Under the pieces are notes generated by a model. The model saw only the letters and a list, made by a program, of their open reading frames with translations, searched no databases and was not told where the DNA came from. Of a stretch of 64,000 nt of DNA, positions 16,862 through 25,682 are shown piece after piece (the first letter of the stretch is position 1; every line of letters begins with the position of its first letter). The DNA lies in contig NZ_CP027665.1 of NCBI RefSeq assembly GCF_003008555.2, positions 2,542,001 through 2,606,000 of the forward strand, written 5' to 3'. Both the position numbers and the translations under genes were made by a program. The stretch is from Pukyongiella litopenaei (GTDB lineage Bacteria; Pseudomonadota; Alphaproteobacteria; Rhodobacterales; Rhodobacteraceae).

Positions 16862-19800
16862 TCAGGCAGCTTCGGACTGCGCGCCCAGAATGGCAGCACG
16901 CAGGGCGTCGCGTTTGGTTTGCGCCGCGGCGGCGTGGCGTTCGCGCACATGGCCGTAGCCGCGGATATGTTCGGGCAGGTCCAGCAGCTCGGTCAGCGCC
17001 TCGGCCGCGCCGGTGCCCCGGTTGGCCAGGGCAAGGTCGATATCGTCGTGATAATCGGCCAGCAGGCGGCGCGAGAGCCTGGCCTCGGCATTGTTGCGGA
17101 ACGGGTCGAGCCGCGTGCCGCGCAACGCCCGCAGCCGGTTCATCCAGGTAAAGAACCGCAGCGCGGTCTTGCCCCTGACCGGCCCCTTGACCGGCTTGCC
17201 GGTCCTGGGATCGGTGCCGCCATATGGCCAGGCCCCGAAATGGAAGGTCAGTTCCATGTCGCCTTCGAAGGTCTCCTCCAGCGTCTTGCGGAACGAGGGC
17301 TTGGAATAGAGCCGCGCCACCTCCCATTCATCCTTGACCGCCATCAGCTTGTAGAGCCCGCGTGCCACCGCCATCTGGGCGGCCGCCGGCAGGTCGGCCG
17401 CGCGGATCTCGGCCATGCGGTCGGCATAGCGACGGGCAAAGGCGGCGTTCCCGTAGGCGGTCAGTTCCTCGATCCGGCGCGCCACCACCTCGTCCAGCGA
17501 GGGGGGCCGGTGCGCCTCGAGCAGGACCGGCGCGTCATCGCCCATCAGCCGCCGCGCGGCGTCAGGCTCGGCAAATGCCAGCCGGCCCAGGCTGAAGGCC
17601 TGCCTGTTGCGGTCGACGGCCACGCCGTTCAGTTCCATGGCGCGGTGGATCGCCTCCAGGGAAATCGGGATGCCGCCCTGCTGCCAGCACGCGCCCATCA
17701 GCACCATGTTGGCAAAGACCCGGTCCCCCATGACCGCCTCGGCCAGCTCCTGCGCGTCCAGCGCCCGGGCGTCATCGCCCAAAACGCGGGTCATACGCTG
17801 GAACTGCTCGTCGCCGTTCAGCTGCCAGTCGGGGTTCTTGGAGAACTCCGAGGTCGGCACCACGGTCCGGTCGGTCACCGCCACGGATTTGCCCGCGGTC
17901 AGCTTGGACAGCGCCTCGTCGCCCGCCGCGACCACCAGGTCGCAGCCGATCAGCGCATCCGCCTCGCCGGCGGCGATCCGGGTGGCGCGCATGTCCTCGG
18001 GGCGGGTGGCGATCTTGATATGGCTGTGGACCGCGCCGTATTTCTGCGCCAGCCCGGTGATGTCGAGATTGGACGAGAAATAGCCGTCGGCATGGGCCGC
18101 CACCGCCAGCGTCTGACCCACGGTGACCACGCCGGCGCCGCCGATGCCCGAAACCAGGATAGACCACGACCCGTCGATGGTGCGGGTGGCGGGCAATGGC
18201 AGGTGGCCGACCTCGATCACCGCCGCGTCGCGCCGCACCTTGCGCGGGGTGGCGCCGGTGACGGTGACGAAGGACGGGCAGAACCCCTCGACGCAGGAGA
18301 AATCCTTGTTGCAGGACGACTGGTTGATCTTGCGCTTGCGCCCGAACTCGGTCTCCAGCGGCTCGATCGCCATGCAGGCCGAGACCGTGGAACAATCGCC
18401 GCAGCCTTCGCAGACCTCGGGGTTGATGAAGACCCGCTTGTCCGGATCGGCCCATTTGCCGCGCTTGCGCAGGCGGCGGCGTTCGGTGGCGCAGGGCTGG
18501 TCATAGATGATGACGGTCACGCCGGGTTTCTGGCGCAGCTCCTTCTGCACCAGTTCCAGTTCGGTGCGCGGATGCACGGTGACGCCGGTGCCGAGGTCCT
18601 TGCCGTCGTATTTCTCCGGCTCGTCGGCCACCAGCGCGATCCGCTCGACCCCTTCGGCCCTGAGCTGGCGCACCATCTGTTCGGGGTTGATCTCGCCGTC
18701 ATGGGGCTGCCCGCCGGTCATCGAGACGAAACCGTTATGCAGCAGCTTGTATGTGATCGGCGCGCCAGCCGCGACCGCCGCCCGGATCGCCATCAGGCCC
18801 GAGTGGAAATAGGTGCCGTCGCCCATGTTGGCAAAGACGTGTTTTTCATCCGTGAATGGGAACTGGCCCAGCCACATCGCCCCTTCGCCGCCCATGTGGC
18901 TGACCGAGTTGGTCTTCATCGGGTCGCGCAGCATCGCCATCGTGTGACAGCCGATCCCGGCCAGCGCGCGGCTGCCATCGACCACCTGCGTCGAGCGGCC
19001 ATGCGGGCAACCGGCGCAGAAGGACGGCAGCCGCATCGCTCCGGCCCCGAGCGCGACCGGCGCTTCGGGGCGGTTCGGCAGCGACAACCCGCAGGCCGGA
19101 TCGGTTTCGTTCGCCACCCGCACCAGAACGCGGGTGATCTGGCCGGGGTCGATCTCACCGGCATTGGGAAAGGCGCAGTCGGCGGCATCCGGCGCATAGG
19201 CCTGCCCGGCAAAGGTCTTGCCGACGATGCGCGGGGCCATGTCCGAACCGTAGAGGATTGCGCGGATCTGGTCTTCGAGCAGCGGCCGCTTTTCCTCGAC
19301 CACGATGATCGTGTCGAGCCCGCTGGCGAAATCGCGGATGGCCCCGGCATCGAGCGGCCAGACCATCCCGACCTTGAGCCGTTTGACCGGCAGGCCGCGG
19401 ATCTTGCCGTCGCGATAGCCCAGCCCGGCCAGCGCCTGCGACAGGTCCTGCCACGCCTTACCCGCGGCGACGATGCCGATACGGGCCTCGTCGGGGCCGT
19501 CCTGCCGGTTCAGCCCGTTGGCGCGGGCATAGGCCAGCGCCTTGCCCAGCTTCACGTCCCACAGCAGCCGTTCCTGTTCGGCCACCGGAACGAAGGGCTT
19601 GATCGAGCTGTCCGGCACCTCGCCCTCGGGCAGCACGATCCGGGGGCTGTCGGGCGAGACATGGACCGAGCCGCCGCCCTCGACCACGTCGGTCACCAGC
19701 TTCATCCCGGCAAGGGTGCCGGCATAGCGGCTCATCGCGATTCCGTGGAGGCCCATGTCCAGAACGTCCTGCGCATTGGCGGGCGCCAGCAGCGGCGCGC

Positions 19801-20317
19801 CGAGCGAAGCAAAGTTCAGGTCAGAATAGCAGGCAAGCGTCGAGGATTTCGCGCCGTGATCGTCGCCCACCAGCAGCAGCGTGCCGCCCCGGGGGTTGGT
19901 GCCGGCGAGATTGGCGTGCCGGATCGGGTCCATCGACCGGTCCAGGCCCGGCGCCTTGCCGTACCAGATCGAGAACACCCCATCCACCTTCGCGCCGGGG
20001 AACAGCCCCACGAGCTGCGCGCCCCAGGTGGCGGTGGCGGCGATGTCCTCGTTCAGCCCCGGCTGAAAGACGATGTTATGGGCCTTCAGCGCCGCCTCGG
20101 CCTGCCACAGGCTCATGTCATAGGTGCCCATCGGCGAACCCCGGTAGCCCGAGATGTAGCCGCCGGTGTTCAGCCCCGCCGCCGCATCGCGCTTGCGCTG
20201 CTGGATCGGCAGCCGCACCAGCGCCTGCATGCCTGTCATGTAGACCCATCCTTCGTCCTGGGTCAGACGGTCTTCCAATGTCATTTCCAGCCGCTTGGCG
20301 GGGACATGAACGGTCAT
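16862..20317 (-). CDS. Fused indolepyruvate:ferredoxin oxidoreductase
   Basis: 1151 residues from ATG 20317 (AGGAAAGGA just upstream); a start 11 codons earlier would overlap the previous gene. It is the single-chain bacterial fusion of IorA and IorB. The order is: an N-terminal pyrimidine domain (GYISGYRGSPMGTYD), a CAGCPHGRST region, the thiamine-diphosphate site GDGTYFHSGL, a ferredoxin-like segment (CEGCGDC, CNKDFSC), the gamma domain (SGIGGAGVVTVGQTLA, GLAQKYGAVHSHIKI), and a C-terminal domain. It decarboxylates aryl-pyruvates or related 2-oxoacids to acyl-CoA with reduction of ferredoxin. In this operon it would consume the 2-oxoacid made by the neighbouring dehydrogenases or dehydratase. 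Confidence 0.9.
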   Translation of the reverse strand: MTVHVPAKRLEMTLEDRLTQDEGWVYMTGMQALVRLPIQQRKRDAAAGLNTGGYISGYRGSPMGTYDMSLWQAEAALKAHNIVFQPGLNEDIAATATWGAQLVGLFPGAKVDGVFSIWYGKAPGLDRSMDPIRHANLAGTNPRGGTLLLVGDDHGAKSSTLACYSDLNFASLGAPLLAPANAQDVLDMGLHGIAMSRYAGTLAGMKLVTDVVEGGGSVHVSPDSPRIVLPEGEVPDSSIKPFVPVAEQERLLWDVKLGKALAYARANGLNRQDGPDEARIGIVAAGKAWQDLSQALAGLGYRDGKIRGLPVKRLKVGMVWPLDAGAIRDFASGLDTIIVVEEKRPLLEDQIRAILYGSDMAPRIVGKTFAGQAYAPDAADCAFPNAGEIDPGQITRVLVRVANETDPACGLSLPNRPEAPVALGAGAMRLPSFCAGCPHGRSTQVVDGSRALAGIGCHTMAMLRDPMKTNSVSHMGGEGAMWLGQFPFTDEKHVFANMGDGTYFHSGLMAIRAAVAAGAPITYKLLHNGFVSMTGGQPHDGEINPEQMVRQLRAEGVERIALVADEPEKYDGKDLGTGVTVHPRTELELVQKELRQKPGVTVIIYDQPCATERRRLRKRGKWADPDKRVFINPEVCEGCGDCSTVSACMAIEPLETEFGRKRKINQSSCNKDFSCVEGFCPSFVTVTGATPRKVRRDAAVIEVGHLPLPATRTIDGSWSILVSGIGGAGVVTVGQTLAVAAHADGYFSSNLDITGLAQKYGAVHSHIKIATRPEDMRATRIAAGEADALIGCDLVVAAGDEALSKLTAGKSVAVTDRTVVPTSEFSKNPDWQLNGDEQFQRMTRVLGDDARALDAQELAEAVMGDRVFANMVLMGACWQQGGIPISLEAIHRAMELNGVAVDRNRQAFSLGRLAFAEPDAARRLMGDDAPVLLEAHRPPSLDEVVARRIEELTAYGNAAFARRYADRMAEIRAADLPAAAQMAVARGLYKLMAVKDEWEVARLYSKPSFRKTLEETFEGDMELTFHFGAWPYGGTDPRTGKPVKGPVRGKTALRFFTWMNRLRALRGTRLDPFRNNAEARLSRRLLADYHDDIDLALANRGTGAAEALTELLDLPEHIRGYGHVRERHAAAAQTKRDALRAAILGAQSEAA

Positions 20318-20342
20318 CCTGTCGTCCTTTCCTGGGTGCGGG

Positions 20343-21554
20343 TCAGTCAAGCAGACCCGAGGTTGCGATCGGGCGCAGATAACGGGTCATCTGCATGTTG
20401 GGGGTGGTCGAATAATACGCGATCACGGCGTCCCTGGACGGCGAGACATAGAGCCCCTGGTCCATGAAACCGCCCTTGTAGAGATCCCCGTCCGGCCAGA
20501 TGCAGTCCCATTGCCGGGCATTGCCCAGCATGGTGTCGTCGCCGAACCGGTCGATGAACACCGGGCCGTCATGGCCGTTGAGGAAAAAGGACCGGTCGCG
20601 GGTGCCGGTCTGGATCCGCCGCAGGGTGTCGCCGCTGACGACCTGCCTGTCCGCCACCCGGTTCCAGCCCGGCGTGAACAGCATGCCGAACCGCGCGAGA
20701 TCGCGCAGGCGGCTGGACACCACGCCATGCGCCAGCGCCACCCCGTCGGGCGACAGATGGACCTGCAGCGCCGCCTCGGCGCCCACATGCGACCATGCGC
20801 GCGCGCGGAACATCTCGGACCAGGGCTGGCCTGAAACCGCCTCGGCCAGCAGCACCAGCACCTGCGTGCAGGGCGAGCCATATTCGAATTTCGCGCCCGG
20901 CGTGTCGGAACGGCGGCTCGCCTGCAGCACCTCCAGGAGGGTTTCGACACGCCCGCCATGGGGGGCATTGAACTCGGCCAGGAACGCCCGGATCGCGATC
21001 GAGGACGGATCGCTGCGGGTGACGTCGTTTTCCTCGCAATCCATGCCCGGCGTCATGTCGAGGGCGTCGCGGACGGCCACGTCATGCCAGTCGGTATCGC
21101 GCAGCGCGGGCAGGTAGTCGCCGATGCCGCGGCTTTCGTCGATCGCGCCATCCTCGATCAGGTGCTCGATCATCAGCCCCGCCAGCGGCTTGGCGCAGGA
21201 CGCCCAGAGATGTGAGGCATCGGCGCGCATGCCGGGATAGGCCTCGGCCAGGACCTGGCCGCCCTTGATCACGGCAAAGCCGCGCGCACCGCTTTCGGGA
21301 TGGTGCAGGAAGTCGCGCAGGCTGAGCCGGCCCAGGTCCGTTTCAGCCATGATGTCGAAGAGGCGCGGCTCGGACGCTTGGCCCAGCGGCGCGGGCGGGC
21401 GGGGGCTCTGGATCACCGCCGTCGGCATCGCCTCGGCGATATGGGTGCACCACCAGCGCGCGACATCGCCGCATTCGAGCAGCTTCGACACCGTGACCTG
21501 CGCCCGCAGGCGGGCGGTTTCCTCGGCCGAGTAGAAATCCTGTGCCACGTTCAT
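20343..21554 (-). CDS. Beta-lactamase-like serine hydrolase (class C / esterase family)
   Basis: 403 residues from ATG 21554 (GGAAAGG 7-8 bases upstream); ATG 21575 is an alternative adding seven residues. The frame stays open far upstream, through the antisense-free region of dctM, but that part is a shadow. No signal peptide is seen, so it is cytoplasmic. The active site SxxK is SCAK in LWASCAKPLAGLM; the YxN position reads YGS in FEYGSPC, a common variant in esterases and peptidases of this fold. It lies between the transporter and the oxidoreductase, so it probably hydrolyses an imported ester, lactone or amide. It is not likely to be an antibiotic-resistance enzyme, being cytoplasmic. 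Confidence 0.8.
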   Translation of the reverse strand: MNVAQDFYSAEETARLRAQVTVSKLLECGDVARWWCTHIAEAMPTAVIQSPRPPAPLGQASEPRLFDIMAETDLGRLSLRDFLHHPESGARGFAVIKGGQVLAEAYPGMRADASHLWASCAKPLAGLMIEHLIEDGAIDESRGIGDYLPALRDTDWHDVAVRDALDMTPGMDCEENDVTRSDPSSIAIRAFLAEFNAPHGGRVETLLEVLQASRRSDTPGAKFEYGSPCTQVLVLLAEAVSGQPWSEMFRARAWSHVGAEAALQVHLSPDGVALAHGVVSSRLRDLARFGMLFTPGWNRVADRQVVSGDTLRRIQTGTRDRSFFLNGHDGPVFIDRFGDDTMLGNARQWDCIWPDGDLYKGGFMDQGLYVSPSRDAVIAYYSTTPNMQMTRYLRPIATSGLLD

Positions 21555-21592
21555 GTCAGCAACCTTTCCATTCATTTTTTCGCCTGCCCCGC

Positions 21593-22849
21593 TCACAGCA
21601 GCCCCAGCGACAGCCACGGAAGCAGGGTGATCAGGATCAGCCCGATGATCATCACGCCGATATAGGGCAGCACCGCCATCACCAGTTCGCCGAATTTCTG
21701 CTTGAAGGTGACCATGGCCACCATCAGGTTCAGGCCCACCGGCGGCGTGAGATAGCCGATTTCGAGGTTCACGATCATGATGATCCCGAAATGCACCGGG
21801 TGGAAGCCATAGGCCTGCGCCACCGGCATCAGGATCGGACCGAGGATCAGGATGGCCTCGTTGGTGGTCATGAAGGCGCCGACCGCCAGCAGGATCAGGT
21901 TCACCACCAGGATGAAGGCGATGGGGCTGTCGATATAGGCGCTGGCCAGGTCGACGATCTGCGCGGCCACCCGGTATTCGGTCAGGATCAGGTTCAGCGA
22001 CAGCGCCACCGCGATCAGCGGGAACAGCGCGCCGCCCAGCTTGGCGGTTTCGGTGACCACGTTGAAATACATCTTCGGGGTCATCTCGCGATGCACGAAG
22101 AACTCGATCACCAGCGCATAGACCAGCGCCACCGCGGCGCTTTCGGTGGGCGAGTAATAGCCCGAGTAGATCCCGCCGAGCAGGATCACCGGGAACAGCG
22201 CCGCCCAGATGCCTTCGCGCAGCGCGGTGCCCAGTTCGGCCCAGTCCATCCGCTGCGCCGGCTGATGGCGGTTGGCCCAGACCGCATACAGCGCCATCAG
22301 CGCGATCAGCACCAGCCCCGGCATCACGCCGGCCAGGAACAGGTCGACGATCGAGGTTTCCGTCACCAGCCCGTAGAGGATCAGCGGGATCGACGGCGGG
22401 ATGATGATCCCCAGCGTGCCGCCCGACACCACGGTGCCCAGCGCGAAGCGATTGGTATAGCCCGCTTCCTTCATCGCCGGGTAGAGAACCGATCCCACCG
22501 CGATCATGGTCACGATGGACGAGCCGGAAATCGCCGCGAAGACGGCGCAGCTGATGATCGCCGCCACGCCCAGCCCGCCGCGGGTGGGCGCGGTCAGCGC
22601 CCGGACGATGCGCACCAGCCTGCGGGCGGCGCTGCCCTCGGTCATCACCGCGCCGCACAGCAGGAACAGCGGCACCGACAGGATCAGCTCCTTGTTGAGC
22701 GAGGTCCACATGTCCTCGACGATGTAGTCGAGATAGCCGTGCCCCCAGACCAGATGCACATAGGCGATGGCGGCGATCAGCAGGATGGTCAGCGGCTGGC
22801 GCAGCACCAGCAGCAACGTGATCAGGGCAAGAAGACCGAGCGCGCTCAT
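21593..22849 (-). CDS. dctM: TRAP transporter large permease (DctM type)
   Basis: 418 residues of about twelve membrane helices. Conserved DctM segments are seen: SVPLFLLCGAVMTEGSAARRLV, GGLGVAAIISCAVFAAISGSSIVTMIAVG, the SGGTLGIIIPPSIPLILYG loop, and YLTPPVGLNLMV near the C-terminus. With DctQ and DctP it forms a sodium-driven importer for organic acids. Its ATG overlaps the dctQ stop by 4 bases. The hydrolase follows closely. Confidence 0.93.
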   Translation of the reverse strand: MSALGLLALITLLLVLRQPLTILLIAAIAYVHLVWGHGYLDYIVEDMWTSLNKELILSVPLFLLCGAVMTEGSAARRLVRIVRALTAPTRGGLGVAAIISCAVFAAISGSSIVTMIAVGSVLYPAMKEAGYTNRFALGTVVSGGTLGIIIPPSIPLILYGLVTETSIVDLFLAGVMPGLVLIALMALYAVWANRHQPAQRMDWAELGTALREGIWAALFPVILLGGIYSGYYSPTESAAVALVYALVIEFFVHREMTPKMYFNVVTETAKLGGALFPLIAVALSLNLILTEYRVAAQIVDLASAYIDSPIAFILVVNLILLAVGAFMTTNEAILILGPILMPVAQAYGFHPVHFGIIMIVNLEIGYLTPPVGLNLMVAMVTFKQKFGELVMAVLPYIGVMIIGLILITLLPWLSLGLL

Positions 22850-23400
22850 TCCGGCATCTCCTCACGGGCGGGGGCAGTGGCGGGCCAGATGGCAAAGAAG
22901 ACATAGCGCAGGCCGGCCGAGGCAAAGCCCAGGGGGATCACGCTCTGGATGATCCAGACCGGCCAGTCGAGCCCCGGCATCACCGTGCCAATATCGCGTG
23001 ACGCGGCCACGAAGACGTATCCGTAATAGGCCACCGCGAGAAACAGCGCGCCGCTCAGCGCGTTGGCCAGACGGTCGATCGCCGGTCCCCAGCGTTCGGG
23101 CACCCAGCCAAAGGCCACGCGCGGGACGATCTGGGTGCCGGTGGCGACGCTGATGCCGAGGCCGGAAAAGGCGCCGATCACCAGCATGAACAGGGCGATC
23201 TTGCCCGATCCGTAGATGCCGGTTGATCCCATCTCGAAGCCGAGCGTCTGTCCGACCGGCCCGATCACCTCGCGGCCCGCGACATCGGCGAATATCAGGG
23301 CGCCGATCAGGGTAAAGGCGATCACGGCGATCCAGCGTTCCAGCAGGTGCCAGCCGTTCAGGAACCGTGTCACGGCCGTAGGTACGGTATTGGATGTCAT
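22846..23400 (-). CDS. dctQ: TRAP transporter small permease (DctQ type)
   Basis: 184 residues with four membrane helices, including IAVIAFTLIGALIFADVAGREV, the family signature in helix one. ATG 23400 is preceded by AGGA at 9 bases. It lies 68 bases after dctP and overlaps dctM by 4 bases. It supports the large permease and the binding-protein docking. Confidence 0.9.
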   Translation of the reverse strand: MTSNTVPTAVTRFLNGWHLLERWIAVIAFTLIGALIFADVAGREVIGPVGQTLGFEMGSTGIYGSGKIALFMLVIGAFSGLGISVATGTQIVPRVAFGWVPERWGPAIDRLANALSGALFLAVAYYGYVFVAASRDIGTVMPGLDWPVWIIQSVIPLGFASAGLRYVFFAIWPATAPAREEMPE

Positions 23401-23468
23401 GGCGAAGGGTCCTCTTGCTTCCGGGCGCCGCCCGGTGGCGGCACCCGTCCGTCAGAGTTCGACAGAGG

Positions 23469-24473
23469 TCAGGAGCCGCAGGCGGCCTTGCCGTCTTCCA
23501 TCAGTTTCAGGATGGCGGCACCGTCCTCGCCGTATTCCGCGGCCATCGCCTGCCAGAACGGCGGCAGCTTGTCGCGGAACGTGGCGGCCTGCTCGGCGCT
23601 GACCTCGACGATCTTGCCGCCGCCCGAGGTGTGGAGCTCGCGCATCTTGTCCTCGAAGCCGAACACCTCGTCCATCACCTGTTTCGAGTTGAAACCCGCA
23701 AAGGCCCGTTTCACCGCGTCCTGGTCCTCGGGGCTCAGCTTGTCCATCACGCGCTGGCTCATGGCGAACATGGCCGGCCCGTTGCTGTAGTTGTATTCGT
23801 TCACGATCGGGTAGATCTTGTTGAACCCCGACGGGATGTAGAACGTGTAGACGGTCGGGTAGAAATCGATCAGGCCGGTCGACGCCGCCGAGGCCGCTTC
23901 GCCCGGGCTGACCGGCACCGGGTTCGCCCCCAGCGCCTTCCAGTATTCGGTGTTGATCTTGTTGACCGAGATGCCGACCTTCAGGCCCTGCACGTCCTCG
24001 GCTTTCGTGATCTCGCGGTCGGACATCAGAAAACCGTTGCCGACCTCGGCCCAGGTGCCGAAATAGACGCCCTTGGGGCCCAGCCGCGCGCGCAGCTCGT
24101 CGGTCAGGTGGTTGTCCTGCACGCAGGCGCGCTGGTCGTTGGAATCGAAGAAGCCGTAGAGCTGCATGAGCCCGACCTCGGGTGCCTGCTGCGCCCCGGC
24201 GCTGATGGTGTAGAGGCCCAGTTCGATCCGGCCCCGCGCCAGCTGCGCCAGCGTGTCGTTTTCGGTGCCGAGCTGCGAGTTGAAATAGGGCTCGACCCTG
24301 AGCCGCCCGTCGCTCTCTTTGGCGATCGCTTCCGCCAGGCGGTTCACCTGCGCGCCCCAGGGCGTCGGTTCCGGTGCCACCGTCGCCAGTTTCAATACGG
24401 TTTCGGCCTGCGCGGCGATGGTGAGGCCGGCAGTCAGCGCGCCGGCGGCCACGAGTGTCCTGATAATCTTCAT
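23469..24473 (-). CDS. dctP: TRAP transporter substrate-binding protein (DctP type)
   Basis: 334 residues from ATG 24473, with AGGAGG shortly upstream. The signal peptide ends at AAQAE (about residue 23). The mature protein starts VLKLATVAPEPTPWG and carries LKVGISVNKINTEYWKALGANPVPVSPGE followed by GLIDFYPTVYT, the usual ligand loop of DctP proteins. It binds a carboxylate-type ligand in the periplasm and gives it to DctQM. First gene of the operon; the promoter lies in the gap shared with the divergent lysR gene. The ligand is unknown. Confidence 0.92.
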   Translation of the reverse strand: MKIIRTLVAAGALTAGLTIAAQAETVLKLATVAPEPTPWGAQVNRLAEAIAKESDGRLRVEPYFNSQLGTENDTLAQLARGRIELGLYTISAGAQQAPEVGLMQLYGFFDSNDQRACVQDNHLTDELRARLGPKGVYFGTWAEVGNGFLMSDREITKAEDVQGLKVGISVNKINTEYWKALGANPVPVSPGEAASAASTGLIDFYPTVYTFYIPSGFNKIYPIVNEYNYSNGPAMFAMSQRVMDKLSPEDQDAVKRAFAGFNSKQVMDEVFGFEDKMRELHTSGGGKIVEVSAEQAATFRDKLPPFWQAMAAEYGEDGAAILKLMEDGKAACGS

Positions 24474-24540
24474 ATGTCCTCCTGTAACCCTTGCGGGTTG
24501 TCCTGTGCGCACAGGCTGTCGCAGAACCAACATTCAAACA

Positions 24541-24582
24541 AATTTACATTTCTTGATTTTACATTCGTGATGTGAATAATTC
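24541..24582. promoter_or_regulatory. AT-rich divergent control region of dctP and lysR
   Basis: In a GC-rich region this stretch is strikingly AT-rich. TTTACATT occurs at 24543-24550 and again at 24558-24565, 15 bases apart. The second copy, with the following ATGTGAA, makes an imperfect dyad (TTACAT-N5-ATGTGAA). LysR proteins bind such sites between divergent genes. The whole gap is 24474-24666. Confidence 0.5.
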
Positions 24583-24666
24583 AGGCTAACCCGCCGGAAT
24601 CGTTGCGCCGCCGGACCCGGCGGGCCGATCCGACGTTGCGTCAGAAAGCTGCGGGAAGGGCGGAAA

Positions 24667-25614
24667 ATGCAGAATCTCACCCAGTTGCAGCACTTCCAGC
24701 TGGTTGCACGCGAAGGCAGTTTCGGCCGCGCCGCGGAACTGGCCCGCATCACCCAGCCGGCGCTCAGCAACTCGATTCGCGCGCTCGAGGACCGGCTGGG
24801 GTCGCAACTGATCGAACGATCGGAACGGCCGGTCCGGCTCACCCCGTTCGGGCGGAGCATCCTGGACCGGGTCGACCGCGTGCTGTTCGAGGCCCGCAAC
24901 CTGGACCAGGAACTGGCCAATCTCGCCGCCGGCAAGAGCGGGCATGTCCGCGTCGGCATGACGGCGACGTTCTCGACCAGCCTCGCCGGCCCGATCATCG
25001 CCGAATGGCACCACGCCAACCCCGATGTGAAGCTCGACCTCGTCATCGACGAAACCGTGAAACTGTTGCCCGGACTGCGCGACGAGGCGCTCGACCTGAT
25101 GGTCGGCGATGTCCGCGATCTGCCCGGCAATTCCGGTGAATTCGACTATGTCGAAATGCCGCCGCACAAGGGCGGCGCGTTTTGCCGGTCAGGTCATCCG
25201 ATCCTGAAAATCCGCAGACCCGTGCCGGAAGATCTCGCGCGGTATCGCTTTGCCGGGACCCATTTTCCCGCCGAGGTTGCCGATGCCATTGCCCGTTTTC
25301 TCGGCGGGGCGGATCAGGCGCGGGACCTGATCGTCATCAACAGCCACAACATCGCCGCTCTGCGCGACGCCGTGGCCGAAAGCGACCTGATCCTGCTGAC
25401 GACCGGCGGCACGGTGCGCAACATGCTGGCGCTCGGCATTCTCAAGCGCATCCCGATCGATTTCGACATTGTCGGACTGTGGTCCGTCGTCACCCGCAAG
25501 GGCCGCGTCACCCATCCGGCGGTGCCGCAGCTGATCCGCAAGATCACCGAAGTCAGCCGCCGCGAACATGACCACCGCCTGACCCCCTATACCTCGCAAT
25601 ACATGCGCAGATGA
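24667..25614 (+). CDS. LysR family regulator of the TRAP/hydroxyacid operon
   Basis: 315 residues. N-terminal helix-turn-helix (about 4-62): LQHFQLVAREGSFGRAAEL, then ITQPALSNSIRALEDRLG. The remainder is the usual effector-binding fold, starting GHVRVGMTATFSTSLAG. Divergent from dctP with a 193-base shared gap. It probably activates the eight-gene operon when the substrate or an intermediate is present; the effector is unknown. Confidence 0.9.
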   Translation: MQNLTQLQHFQLVAREGSFGRAAELARITQPALSNSIRALEDRLGSQLIERSERPVRLTPFGRSILDRVDRVLFEARNLDQELANLAAGKSGHVRVGMTATFSTSLAGPIIAEWHHANPDVKLDLVIDETVKLLPGLRDEALDLMVGDVRDLPGNSGEFDYVEMPPHKGGAFCRSGHPILKIRRPVPEDLARYRFAGTHFPAEVADAIARFLGGADQARDLIVINSHNIAALRDAVAESDLILLTTGGTVRNMLALGILKRIPIDFDIVGLWSVVTRKGRVTHPAVPQLIRKITEVSRREHDHRLTPYTSQYMRR

Positions 25615-25682
25615 ACGCAGGCGCGGCCATCAGATGGTCCGTTCGCGGTTGAACCTGCGCGAGGGCAATGCCGGTGCCGGGA

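Noticed and set aside
16919-20467. Very long open frame on the plus strand opposite the IOR gene
   Set aside because: It is a GC-bias shadow of the IOR gene; no family motif and Arg/His/Gly-rich sequence; the IOR frame is unambiguous.
21576-22925. The serine hydrolase frame stays open upstream through dctM and dctQ, which would suggest an 860-residue protein
   Set aside because: The upstream part is low-complexity Arg/Gly/Ala sequence opposite in frame to a clear DctM, and the family resemblance begins near the ATG at 21554 or 21575.
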